From the NCBI GenBank assembly GCA_964058805.1, contig CAXKVV010000360.1, forward strand, positions 1 to 46,039: 46,039 bases of DNA. The letters run 5' to 3'. The position numbers were made by a program, and so were the translations under genes. This DNA is from Schoenoplectus triqueter. Lineage: Eukaryota > Streptophyta > Magnoliopsida > Poales > Cyperaceae. Positions 23,424 through 33,608 of this stretch are shown one piece after another (position 1 is the first letter of the stretch; each line of letters opens with the position of its first letter). Below the pieces are notes generated by a model. That model did not search any database. It saw nothing but the letters and a program-made list of their open reading frames with translations, and had not been told where the DNA came from.

Positions 23424-26400
23424 ATGCCTTCATCCCACAACTCCGCCCCGATCGTCACCTCGGAGGCGTCCGATCGCTCCGCCTCGCCTCAGAATCCGGC
23501 GATGGAGAAGTTCGCCGCGTCGAGTGACCCCAATGTGGGCCCCAGCAAGGGGAGGAAGCCCGCTTGGAGCGTCCCCTCTGGCACCGCGTCGCCAGAAACG
23601 CCGTGTCCGATCATGGGTGCCGCCGCGTGGCCGGCTCTCGCTGCCACCACTCCTACTCGAGCCTCTCCGAAGTCCTCCAATGCTTCTTCTTCATCCGCGG
23701 ATGATCTCAAGTCTCTTGACGGATCGGTTGTTTCTGTCCCCACTGTACGGAAATATGTATCTTCTCCGGTAATTGTATTAGTAATGATTTTGTGCTAGTT
23801 TTTGTTATTATTTTTGAAGGAAGATGATATGCTATCTCTAAAATTGCAAACTTGAAATCAAGGAAACTAATCGGGTAAAGCTACGTTATTTCATTAGGGC
23901 AAATTTGTTCAATTGTTTTCATCTCAAACTTCATATTGGTGGCTTATGAAACCCATGTCCCATCTATAGGTTCATCCTAAGTTAACTTTACATGCAGAAA
24001 AGTTCTACATGAAGTTAGATTGAAGTTAAGGATATAAATAGGAAATATGATTAAACCTAATTCATCATTACCAAAAGATAGGCTATTTTATGGCTGGAGT
24101 GAATTAACAACTAGATAACTAAAAATTGAAGGTAAATTATCACCATACAGTGGTTTATTTATTTATTATTTTTGTTTTCTTATTTAATGAAGGGTAGTAT
24201 TAGAATCTTGTTACACCTAATTTCATTGGATATCATCAATCAGAACAATCCCCACAGGCAGTCAGGAAAAAAAATGGAAAAACAATTTCTGCATGCTACT
24301 CTTTTCCTTTTTTGATGCTTGCATGTATTTCATGACACTAACAGATGTAGTTTTTCAGGAGACTGTGGTGGTCCCAGCGCCGCAACAGCCAAAACCAAAC
24401 CCAATCCCTAACCTGACGAGGCGGGCCAGCACCGGCCGTGAGCACACTCATAGCCCCCTACCAAACAACAGATCACCAAGATTGGCCCCGGGCTCGAACC
24501 GCCATGGCAACAACAACAATTATTATCACCACCACAATAACAACTACCGCAGGGAAGGCAACCGGGGACATGATAGGGGAGGTGCTAATTGGAACCTCTC
24601 CTGGAATAACTCACCTTGGCCCCCATATGTTTATTGGGTGAACCAGGCCATGACCACGGCTCCACCCCCACCTCCAGTATCTTATGGTTTCGGTCCTCCT
24701 GCTGTCCCTTCACCCATCTTTCCTCCCATGGGCTATGGTAATTTAAGTTTTCAATTTTAAAAATTGTAATGCTGATATTTAGAACTTTGGGTCACTTTGT
24801 AGTGAGTTATTTTATTAGGTTATTAGGTTTATTTTAGTTGTTACGAAAATGATTTTCAAAGATAGTGACTGTATTTTTTTTTTTTTTTTGGGGGGGGGGG
24901 GCGGGGGGCGGGATGATCCAACCCATATTTATCAGATTGTGGTCAGCAGATATGGGTTGATGGGTATATATAGTAGAGATATTGGTATGTTCTATTTACC
25001 AAAATTTTAATTGCCTGCAAGAAAAATACTAGAATTGAAAGGTGTTATTGTGAGTTACAAATTTATTGAGATTAATGAGCTTTAAGTTTTAAAAAAATAT
25101 ATATGATATAAATGGTCAAGATTTGGGAACCAGCTGTTGGAATGTCCCCATTTATTAGACTGGTATTGTTTTTCAATATTTGAGGGAAAACACTAGAATT
25201 AACTAAAAGTTTCTGTGTTTGATGGTTTTTCTGTATGGATGGTAGAATTACATTATCAACCCATGTACGGCCATGATCCGATGAGTCCTTCACAGTTGGT
25301 TCCGCAACTGGCTCCTGGTTTTTACACTGCTGAAGAGCTTGAGCAAAGGAGCTCCATTCTGAAGCAAATTGAGTACTACTTCAGGTACATGATTTTGCGT
25401 CAAGTCTGGCATTAATCTTCTCCACTATCTTTTGAAATATGCTTCTTATTTGATATGTTTCTGTTTTCAGTGAGGAGAATCTATGCAAGGATATCTGGCT
25501 GAAGAGGAACATGGATGCTCAGGGATGGGTGCCTATTTCTTTGATTGCTAACTTCAACCGGGTTAGTTTTATTGAGCTTGTTATATTCTGAAATTTAAAG
25601 TATTAATGCTTATGTACACTTCCTTCAACAATTTGAGCCTTCAATGCAGTTCATTTGAGGGTGCTTTCAAAGATAGTAGAATGTTCATATTTGTATTAAT
25701 TGAAAGAGCTAGAAAATTTTGATTTGATTATCTTCTTTTTTTCTCCACTGTTTCACCTTAACATTATAAAGTTAAGTTACATTTACATTTAGAATCCTAA
25801 ACTATTTGATATTACATTTGCAATTATTATTGCTTCTATTCTAACTTTACAACACTCCCCCTCAAGATGAACAATATATATTTTTCAAGTTCATCGTGTT
25901 AATTACATTGGAGAATTCAACAATGTGTAATCCCTTCGTGAATATATCAGCTAATTGTTCAGTGGTCCGGACAAATGGAAGACACATAATTCCACTATCA
26001 ATTTTCTCTTTAATAAAGTGACGATCGATCTCCACGTGTTTTGTTCGATCGTGTTGCACCGGATTATTCGCAATACTGATTGCCGCTTTGTTGTCACAGT
26101 ACAACATAATTGGATCTTTCTCACTTAGTCCCAATTCAAGCAACACCCTTTGCAACCACACTCCCTCACTGACACCAAGAGCCATTGCACGATACTCGGC
26201 TTCCGCAGTTGACCTCGCCACCACGTTCTGTTTTTTGCTTCTCCATGAAACCAAGTTTCCACCAACAAATGCGCAATGACCTGAAGTTGATCTTCTATCA
26301 TCCTGACAACCAGCCCAATCTGCATCTGTATACACTTCTACTCTCATGTGCCCTTTCCTCTCGAAGAGTAACCCTCTTCCAGGGCAACCCTTGAGATACC

Positions 26401-29400
26401 GAAGGATTCGATATACAGCCTCCTGGTGCACAACTCTAGGATCATGCATATAACGACTCATAACACTCACAGCATAACTAATGTCTGGTCGAGTGTGTGA
26501 TAGATAAATAAGTCTTCCCACAAGTCTTTGGTACCGTTCCCGATCTACTTGGTCACTTACACCTCCTTTCAACCCGTGATTTGGGTCAATTGGTGTATTG
26601 GCTGGTCGGCATCCAAGCATCCCTACCTCTTGTAGCAACTCTAAGATATATTTCTGTTGAGAAAGAAAGACTCCCTTTAGTGAACTGGCAACTTCAATGC
26701 CCAAAAAATAACGTAAAGCACCGAGGTCTTTCATCTCAAACTTGGCGGCGAGACTATCCTTAATTCTCCCCATCTCCATTGTATCATTGCCGGTGAGCAC
26801 AATGTCATCAACATACACTATAAGAACACACAATTTTCCCCCATTTCTCCGAATGAACATTGTGTGATCGGCATTGCTTTGTAGATATCCTTCTTTAATC
26901 ACCACCTTTGAAAACCTATCAAACCAAGCTCGGGGGGATTGTTTCAACCCGTACAAGGAGCGTTTCAACTGGCAAACTTTGCCTGCCACTTGTTCATTAT
27001 CAAACCCCGGAGGCAATTCCATATACACTTTTTCCTTCAAGTCTCCATGGAGGAAAGCGTTTTTCACATCTAATTGGTGTATATTCCACCCGAAATTCAC
27101 CGCACATGAAATGAGAGTACGTACAGTGTTCATTTTGGCCACTGGAGCAAATGTTTCCTCATAATCTATCCCGTATGTTTGTGTGTATCCTTTGGCTACC
27201 AATCTCGCTTTGAGCCTATCCAGCTTTCCTTCGGGGTTGTGCTTCACTGTGAACACCCATTTACACCCAACGGTTTTCTTCCCATCTGGTCTTGGAATAA
27301 TTTCCCAAGTGCCATTTTTTGATAGGGCCCTCATCTCTTCAACCATAGCTGCTTTCCACATCGGATCCTGCATAGCTGTTTTCCAATCACAAGGAACACT
27401 AACAGAATGCAAGGAGGTGGTAAAAGCTTTGAAAGCTGGTGATAATTTGTCATGAGAAACAAAATCTGAAATTGGGTGTGAGGTTGAGGGTTCATCACCC
27501 CCTTCTAGAGTGCACAATTTGATTCCCTTTCTTTGAGTAATAGGGAGATGCAAATCAGAGATGGGAGTGTTACCTAAATTTATGGGTAGAACGGAGCTAT
27601 CGACAAGCGGAGGTGATTGGTGTTGGTCTTCTATTCGGTGTTGTTGCTTGATCTCATTCCGACGGGTTCGGACATAATGCTTCTCAAATGGTGGGATAAT
27701 ACCCGAGTCTGTACCCGAGTAAACCGGGTCTATCACGACCAATGATTCTTTTTGTTCTCCTCTAGTGTCAATTAACTCACATTCTTCTACCCCCTCTCTT
27801 TCCTTGGCTTCATCTGTCTCCCCCTCTCGACTAGTCTCACTAGTCGTGTTCACATAAGAAATAGGAACGATATCGAGGAGATCATTTAGTACTGTTGATG
27901 AACCCGCGGGAACACCCGCAGAAGAGAAATATGATTCAGACTCACGAAATGCCACGTCCATACTCTCATACATCCTCTTTTTCACTGGATCATAACATCG
28001 ATATCCCTTCTTTTCTCTCGAGTAACCCACAAAGACACACTTATGGGCTCGATAATCCAACTTGCTAATCCCCGGGGTTGTATTGTGAACAAAGCATACA
28101 CACCCAAAAGTTTTAGGAGATACCTTGAATGCATTCTTGCCTGTGAGGATCTCAAGTGGCGTGCGAAACTCTACCGCTCTCAACGGCATTCTATTGATCA
28201 AATAAACTGCGGTCTTAGTTGCTTCTCCCCATAAATACCGAGGTACATTCATCGAGAACAATAGACACCTGGTAACCTCCAAAATATGTCTATTCTTTCT
28301 CTCTGCTACTCCATTTTGCTCGGGAGTATTCACACAAGTTGTCTGATGAATAATGCCTTCACCCTTTAGAAATTCTTGCATTGATTTATTAGTATATTCT
28401 GTATCATTGTCAGACCTAAGTATCTTCACTCTTTTCTCATATTGTGTTTCGAGCATCTTATGAAAATTTCGGAAACAATCTGGAACTTCATTCTTACTAC
28501 GCATCAAAAACAACCAAGTTACTCTGCTACAACAGTCAATAAATGTAACAAACCAACGAAAGCCAGAGGCTGAAGCAATACGAGAAGGTCCCCAAACATC
28601 AGAATGTATAGTATCGAAACAATTTAAACTTCTATTGCCATGTGAAGGGTACATAGTTCTGGTATGCTTTGCAAACTCACAAGCATCACACACTAACATA
28701 CTCCTACTACATTTCTTAAACAAAACAGGGAATATCCTTTCAAGAGCACTAAAAGACATGTGTCCTAACCGACGATGCCACAAAATCATCTCCATTTCAG
28801 GATTTTCCGCAAAATATGCCTTCACATCCAAACACTCGGCTCCTTGCTCGAGTCTATATAAGTCTTCAGTTCTCTTACCAATACCAATCACCTTGCCCGT
28901 CTTTAGCTCCTGCACAACAACATGGGAGGGAGACAAAGAGATAATGCAATTAAGATCATCGACCAATTGGCTAACGGACATGAGATTGTTTGTGAAATTT
29001 GGTACATGAAGGACCGAGGAGAGCTGTATGTCGGGGGTACATGTTACATTTCCAATTCCTGCTATTGAGCAAAAGGTGCCATCGGCTGTTTGGACTTTTT
29101 CTTTGCCTGAGAGTGGTTTATAAGATTTAAACACAGTAGGATCCGGGATCATGTGTTGAGAGGCTCCTGAATCAACAATCCAGGTTTTGTCTACACTAAT
29201 TTTGGTAGCCAAACCTCGTACGACATTCACAGGTTTTGTCACAAGAGAAGGTAGAGAGAGAGAAAAAGAATGATAACCCTCAGCTCCAGATGATGAGCCG
29301 GAGAATCGTCCCTGCAATGCTGCCATCTGTGATGTCAGTCGAGCTACCATATCCCCCATAGTGGGCTCGGATGCACTAGTTCTTTCATCAATTACTTTGT

Positions 29401-31812
29401 CACTGGCATATGCTTGCTGAGTACGCCCCGGTTCACCGTTGCGATCGCCACCACGACGAAACCGACCTCGGCCACCGCTAAGCCTCCCATGGAGGTCCCA
29501 ACAAGTGTCCCGAATGTGTCCTTTCTTGTGACAATAATCACACATACGCTCAATGGGTGTTGATTGTATGTTTCTTGGAGTAGCAACGGCTGCTACAGCT
29601 CCCTCTTTTACTATTGTTGGTGTCATCAGCTTCTGTCTACTCTCCTCATGTACCACAGTCATGAACGCCTCCATGGGAGTCACACTAGGCTCCTTTTGAG
29701 TGAGCTGCTGGCGAATTTGATCAAACTGCGAGTTAAGTCCATCTAGAAACTTGTATGCCCGAATTTGGTTTTCCCTTTTTGAGACAATTCCCGCACACTC
29801 CGAGCATTTGGTTACACATGGCATCACAAAATTAATTTGTTGCCATATCTTAGAAAGTTCGTTGTAATAATTTGTCACGCTCAAATCTCCTTGTCTCAGG
29901 TTCCAAGCCCTTGTTTGCAACTCAAAGGCCTGTGCCTTATTTTCCTTTTGAGAGTACATGAATGAAGCCGCATCCCAAATCTCTTTGGCAGATTCATACA
30001 AGATGAATTGTGGCAATATTGCATCGTCCATGGCATTAGTGAGTAATAATGAGACCACATTGTTATCTGAATCCCACTTAGAGCCCTCAACAATATCTGG
30101 CTTTTTAACCTCTACAGTAACGTACTTATACAAACCACGAGCTTTCATGTTCATGAGAGACTGTTTTGTCCATACCAAGTAATTTGATGCACCAACAAGT
30201 TTGATACGTGTTAATGGTATTGAGGTGGGATAATGAGCAGATGCAGCGCTCATTTCTACTGTTTTTCCAATTTCAGGTTGTTCCATTTTTTAATTTCTAT
30301 TTGTTACCGATACAAAACTTACTCAACAGAGCAATATTTGTTACCGATACAAAACTTACTCAACACAGAGCAATAGAGGCCAACAGAGTGCGTCTCCACT
30401 CGCGATGCTCGCGATCAACAGGCGCGACCAACAAATTTCTCAGTCGCGATACTCGCGATCAACAGGCGCGACGCAACACTCGATCAACCCTCGCGATCAA
30501 CAAGCGCGATGAGAGGCGATGATCAGGGCACCCTTCACGCACCCAGCGCGAGGCGACAGCGGAAGTTCACGCGCGGACTCCACGCGTGTGACACGGCGCT
30601 ACGGTGATCGACGAAGTTAGGGCTCTGATACCAAATTGAAAGAGCTGGAAAATTTTGATTTGATTATCTTCTTTTTTTCTCCACTGTTTCACCTTAACAT
30701 TATAAAGTTAAGTTACATTTACATTTAGAACCCTAAACTATTTGATATTACATTTGCAATTATTATTGCTTCTATTCTAACTTTACAACAGTATTTTATC
30801 CGGTTGTTCATTGAAAGTATTTGCTTGAATTGTATCCAGTCTTTTGTTTGATATATTAATGGACCAACATTAAGCATACAGTTTCTATTGAAAGGACAAC
30901 CAGGAAAATTGAATCCAACGGAACCATTAAGCATACAGTTTGTGGTGGTCGTCAGTTCTAGTATATCCTGAATTTTAATGGGATTAGGTTGAAGTATTCC
31001 TTACATTACAGGTATTGAATAGATGCCCCAGTATTTTTGTTTTATATGTATTCTTAGATGGATAAACTGATGGGGTATTTGTGATATCTGTCTTTGATCG
31101 GGTTATGCTATTGTGACCCCAATATGAGGATTTTTTAGCTTTGCAAACTTTTCGCAAAGATATCTTTTCTTTAATTAATAAAATTATTGACATCTTTAAA
31201 GAAAAAATAACTTGTCATGCATAGGAAGTTTAGTGTTTTATATTCTGCCATGGGAAATGTTATAGTTGTGCAAACATTATTATTCTTCTTTTCTAATTAT
31301 TCTGTTTTATTTCTGACTATGTTATACTATCAATGATGCATGATAGGTGAAGGGACTGACAAATGATATGCAACTCATACTAGAAGTTCTAAATAATTCT
31401 ACTGTGGTTGAAGTTCAGGTACAAGCGCTCTCTTTTTTTTTGTACCAATCATGAAGGAATCTGTCTTGATTTTCTGAAAGTGTGCATCCAATTGGTGCAT
31501 ATTTACCAAAGCATAAGCCTGAAATGTTGTTTAAACATGACAGCATAAAAATATTGAGATGCTGTTACCATGTTAACTGGATATCTAGTAGTACAGTAAT
31601 ATGAACTCGAGATTCTTTATATAAACTCATTCAATAGTCCTCTTTATATTGTTTTCTTTTTCTTTCTGCAATTATAGGGCCTCCAGCTTAGGAGTCGTGA
31701 CCACTGGGGGAAATATCTTTTACCTGCTCTGCCACAGCTTGGAGCTGTGGAAAGTCAAATGCAGGGCCTTACCATTGGGCATGCTTCTGCAATTTCCAGC
31801 CATGACATCTGA
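23424..31812 (+). CDS. LARP1: La-related protein 1 (LARP1B/C-like), six exons
   Basis: RNA-binding protein of the LARP1 family, which acts in the cytoplasm on mRNA translation and decay. Exons as read: 23,424-23,768, 24,359-24,737, 25,246-25,384, 25,471-25,561, 31,347-31,418 and 31,678-31,812, with GT/AG borders and consistent phases, giving 386 residues. The start ACCACCATGCC is a good plant context. A conserved plant LARP1 motif, MGAAAWPAL, lies near residues 64-72; residues ~120-235 are low-complexity (Asn/His-rich NNNNYYHHHNNN, then Pro-rich). The La motif spans ~274-360: QIEYYFSEENLCKD, GWVPISLIANFNRVKGLT, VVEVQ and KYLLP. The C-terminus stops about 27 residues after KYLLP, with no DM15 repeats, so it matches the short LARP1B/C type and not LARP1A. 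An alternative donor at 23,745 (exon 1 ending 23,744) also keeps frame, giving 378 residues. Intron 4 is 5,785 bp because a copia element sits in it. Confidence 0.88.
24874..24912 (+). repeat. T16-G12 homopolymer junction in LARP1 intron 2
   Basis: A T16 run (24,874-24,889) is followed directly by G12, C, G6, C, G3. The G-rich part has enough G-runs to form a G-quadruplex on the coding strand. It lies in intron 2, about 135 bp after exon 2. Confidence 0.9.
25698..25854 (-). repeat. 3' LTR of the copia element
   Basis: In element orientation it begins TGTTGTAAAGTTAG and ends CTTTCAATT. If the canonical CA end is required it is 154 bp (25,701-25,854); the 5-bp target duplication fits only if the last three bases, ATT, are included. 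It differs from the 5' LTR at two positions: GCTAGAAAA versus GCTGGAAAA, and AGAATCCT versus AGAACCCT on the plus strand. Confidence 0.95.
25862..30286 (-). CDS. Copia gag-pol polyprotein, intact
   Basis: A single ORF of 1,474 residues encodes all copia functions in the order gag, protease, integrase, reverse transcriptase, RNase H. Gag (about 1-240) is of the UBN2 type and is followed by a CCHC zinc knuckle (C249, C252, H257, C262). Protease: DSG at 372-374. Integrase: zinc-binding H504/H509 and C533/C536, then the catalytic triad D563, D626 and E662 with the expected 35-residue spacing between the last two. Reverse transcriptase: YVDD at 1158-1161. RNase H: D1321, E1364 and D1398 in YTDADWAG, AEAEYRA and YCDNK. 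There is no frameshift or stop. The stop codon shares one base with the polypurine tract. It is probably an Ale/Retrofit-like lineage judging by the short LTRs, but the lineage is a guess. Confidence 0.97.
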   Translation of the reverse strand: MEQPEIGKTVEMSAASAHYPTSIPLTRIKLVGASNYLVWTKQSLMNMKARGLYKYVTVEVKKPDIVEGSKWDSDNNVVSLLLTNAMDDAILPQFILYESAKEIWDAASFMYSQKENKAQAFELQTRAWNLRQGDLSVTNYYNELSKIWQQINFVMPCVTKCSECAGIVSKRENQIRAYKFLDGLNSQFDQIRQQLTQKEPSVTPMEAFMTVVHEESRQKLMTPTIVKEGAVAAVATPRNIQSTPIERMCDYCHKKGHIRDTCWDLHGRLSGGRGRFRRGGDRNGEPGRTQQAYASDKVIDERTSASEPTMGDMVARLTSQMAALQGRFSGSSSGAEGYHSFSLSLPSLVTKPVNVVRGLATKISVDKTWIVDSGASQHMIPDPTVFKSYKPLSGKEKVQTADGTFCSIAGIGNVTCTPDIQLSSVLHVPNFTNNLMSVSQLVDDLNCIISLSPSHVVVQELKTGKVIGIGKRTEDLYRLEQGAECLDVKAYFAENPEMEMILWHRRLGHMSFSALERIFPVLFKKCSRSMLVCDACEFAKHTRTMYPSHGNRSLNCFDTIHSDVWGPSRIASASGFRWFVTFIDCCSRVTWLFLMRSKNEVPDCFRNFHKMLETQYEKRVKILRSDNDTEYTNKSMQEFLKGEGIIHQTTCVNTPEQNGVAERKNRHILEVTRCLLFSMNVPRYLWGEATKTAVYLINRMPLRAVEFRTPLEILTGKNAFKVSPKTFGCVCFVHNTTPGISKLDYRAHKCVFVGYSREKKGYRCYDPVKKRMYESMDVAFRESESYFSSAGVPAGSSTVLNDLLDIVPISYVNTTSETSREGETDEAKEREGVEECELIDTRGEQKESLVVIDPVYSGTDSGIIPPFEKHYVRTRRNEIKQQHRIEDQHQSPPLVDSSVLPINLGNTPISDLHLPITQRKGIKLCTLEGGDEPSTSHPISDFVSHDKLSPAFKAFTTSLHSVSVPCDWKTAMQDPMWKAAMVEEMRALSKNGTWEIIPRPDGKKTVGCKWVFTVKHNPEGKLDRLKARLVAKGYTQTYGIDYEETFAPVAKMNTVRTLISCAVNFGWNIHQLDVKNAFLHGDLKEKVYMELPPGFDNEQVAGKVCQLKRSLYGLKQSPRAWFDRFSKVVIKEGYLQSNADHTMFIRRNGGKLCVLIVYVDDIVLTGNDTMEMGRIKDSLAAKFEMKDLGALRYFLGIEVASSLKGVFLSQQKYILELLQEVGMLGCRPANTPIDPNHGLKGGVSDQVDRERYQRLVGRLIYLSHTRPDISYAVSVMSRYMHDPRVVHQEAVYRILRYLKGCPGRGLLFERKGHMRVEVYTDADWAGCQDDRRSTSGHCAFVGGNLVSWRSKKQNVVARSTAEAEYRAMALGVSEGVWLQRVLLELGLSEKDPIMLYCDNKAAISIANNPVQHDRTKHVEIDRHFIKEKIDSGIMCLPFVRTTEQLADIFTKGLHIVEFSNVINTMNLKNIYCSS
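30300..30510 (-). repeat. Repeats in the copia untranslated leader
   Basis: The leader between primer site and gag holds two near-perfect 37-bp-spaced copies of a block with TTGTTACCGATACAAAACTT (30,300-30,328 and 30,337-30,365). Three GC-rich copies of TCGCGATCAACAGGCGCGA or a close variant follow, near 30,410, 30,454 and 30,491. These are unusual for the otherwise AT-rich surroundings and may be RNA structural or packaging elements. Confidence 0.7.
30622..30633 (-). promoter_or_regulatory. Primer-binding site of the copia element
   Basis: In element orientation this is TGGTATCAGAGC, the standard complement of the 3' end of plant initiator tRNA-Met used by most plant copia elements. Confidence 0.95.
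30634..30790 (-). repeat. 5' LTR of the copia element
   Basis: Partner of the LTR at 25,698-25,854, at 155 of 157 identical bases. It abuts the tRNA-Met primer-binding site at 30,622-30,633 without a spacer if the trailing ATT is counted as LTR. At 157 bp it is short for a plant copia LTR. Confidence 0.95.
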
Positions 31813-33238
31813 GATCTAGTGCATAATTTGGTGAAAAAGATGTCACTTCAGTAATGGGATAGAAGTTATATATGCACTTTGTTTTTTTGTGGCTAATTAA
31901 AAGAGTGTGCTGTCAAAAAAATAAATACTAATGGCGCTTTTTTCTATAGGTTATTATTGGAACAGTCTAAACGAGTATAAAGAAAAATATTTAAATAAGA
32001 CGGAAAATATTTTTTAAAAAAGAAATTGCTGAATAGGCAGGTATGGCAGGCTGTATAGTTGGAGAACTTGGGAGAGTTTAGACGGTTTTCATACAGATTG
32101 GAAAGTTGGAATATTTTGATTCGAAGTTTTTTTGTTTATACTGAGACTTGGCATGCAATGCCTCGTGGGTGAATTAGCATGTTTTAGTTTTGGGAACTGT
32201 ATGGAGATCCTTAGAATTTTTGGTCATGCCATTTTGTTGGCCTTTTTTTTCTTTTTCAAATATGATATGAGTCTGTTAAAGTAGTCATTCCCTGGGGAAA
32301 TTTAAAGATTTAGGCCTCATTCCCTGTTAAAATATGACACTCTGTATGATTTGTTCATTTATTTAAAGATTTAGGCCTCTTTTCGAAATTTTACATAAAT
32401 GGTAGTTTCAGGTTGACATCTAGTGCAGTTGTCATTTTCGGATCATACGCAGCTCCTTTCGCTCTGGTCAAAAAAATTGTTTCATTTTTCTTTTGTATTA
32501 CTTTTGATTAGCATTGATCGTACAATATAGGTTTTTCTTTAAATTTGTTTCAACCGGGGAAAATAAAGTATTCATTTTGATATACTAGTTTAGAACATGC
32601 CCGTTATACAAAATTTTATTATAAGTAATGTCTAAAATAATCATAAAACTCTTAAATTTTTAAATAAATTTAATTTATTATTTATAAAAGATAATGTATA
32701 AAATATAATAGTTTTTTTTTGAGTAAGATTGTATAATGTGTAGTTTTTTCTTACAAGAAAATTTAATAATAATTGATATTTAATTATTTGATATATAATT
32801 TTTTCTACAACTAATTATATTTAATATTAATTTTATTATAAAAATAATATATTTTACTTAAATAATTTATATATGAATTAATTATAACTTTTTAATTTTT
32901 AAATAAAATTAATTTATTATTTAATAAAAATAATGTATAAAATATAATATTTTTTTCTGTGTAAGGTTGTATAATGGATAGTTTTTTTTATAATAAAACA
33001 TAATAACAGTTGATGTTTAATTCAAAAAAAATTTTAGATCTCCTATAAATGCATTAGTAAAAAATAAAAAATAAAATAGAGAGAGAAAATGGGTTTGATT
33101 AAAATCTGAATCGTTGCTTTTATGAAATCAATCAATCTCAATAATAAATTGAATATGAATATATTTTGATCATTACACATTATCTGATAACATTAATGAA
33201 CGTCTCTAATATAGATGCTCTTTATAATATATAGTATA
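31813..33238. other. AT-rich region after LARP1, with degenerate repeats
   Basis: A possible polyadenylation signal, AATAAA, lies at 31,920-31,925, about 110 bp after the LARP1 stop. A 19-bp exact direct repeat, ATTTAAAGATTTAGGCCTC, occurs at 32,300-32,318 and 32,361-32,379. Further on is a degenerate tandem duplication with an offset of about 240 bp (32,645-32,785 and 32,885-33,020) that shares AATGTATAAAATATAATA, AAGGTTGTATAATG and similar blocks. No gene is seen. Confidence 0.55.
32832..32925 (-). repeat. Dispersed AT-rich repeat, copy B
   Basis: Inverted relative of 21,846-21,950, at roughly 80-85% identity by eye. It sits within the ~240-bp tandem duplication described for this region. 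Confidence 0.65.
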
Positions 33239-33246
33239 GATACAGT

Positions 33247-33600
33247 TATGGGTGTCAACTATTGACTCAACCCGACTCGAACACAAACTTGACCCGACCC
33301 GAAGATAAATGAGTCGGGTATGAGTCTAATTTTTTTGATCGAATCGGAACGGGTCAGTTCGGGTCAACCCGACCCGTTTAATTTTGAAGTAATTTTGTTA
33401 TAAAGTACTAATTAAATCTTAAATATACACTAATTAAGATTAATTTTATACAAATAATTAATAAATACTTAATTATTTTACATGGGTTAGGTCGGGTATT
33501 GATGAAGATTTTTTAATCTGAATTTAAATGAATCAAGTCGGGTCAAGAAAAATAATAAAATAATGATAATCTGACCCGAATCCGACCCATTGACACCCTA
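33247..33600. mobile_element. Non-autonomous hAT element (MITE), 354 bp
   Basis: The ends are TATGGGTGTCAA and TTGACACCCTA, inverted repeats that match apart from one inserted T. They are flanked by a perfect 8-bp target duplication, GATACAGT (33,239-33,246 and 33,601-33,608). The interior carries repeated GGGTCGGGT / GACCCGACCCG motifs, typical of a widespread plant hAT MITE type. There is no coding capacity. Confidence 0.9.
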
Positions 33601-33608
33601 GATACAGT

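Larger units (their letters stand above)
25698..30790 (-). mobile_element. Complete Ty1/copia LTR retrotransposon in LARP1 intron 4
   Basis: The element is 5,093 bp, inserted antisense to the host gene. It has two near-identical short LTRs (157 bp, two differences), a 5-bp target duplication GTATT (25,693-25,697 and 30,791-30,795), a primer-binding site matching initiator tRNA-Met (TGGTATCAGAGC, complement at 30,622-30,633), one long gag-pol ORF, and a polypurine tract AGGGGGAG (complement at 25,855-25,862) directly before the 3' LTR. All parts needed for mobility look intact. About 1.3% LTR difference suggests a recent insertion. Confidence 0.97.

Noticed and set aside
23129..23458. 109-codon minus-strand frame as a gene divergent from LARP1
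   Set aside because: It overlaps the LARP1 start and 5' leader, ends in AT-rich sequence and has no known domain.
23489..23772. Alternative frames across LARP1 exon 1
   Set aside because: GC-rich exon 1 opens several frames; only the 23,424 frame joins the conserved downstream exons and has the LARP1 motif.
26125..26325. Minus-strand 66-codon frame as a separate copia ORF
   Set aside because: It is out of frame within the RNase H region of the intact polyprotein.
26088..30182. Plus-strand frames inside the copia element
   Set aside because: All are antisense shadows of the 1,474-codon gag-pol frame.
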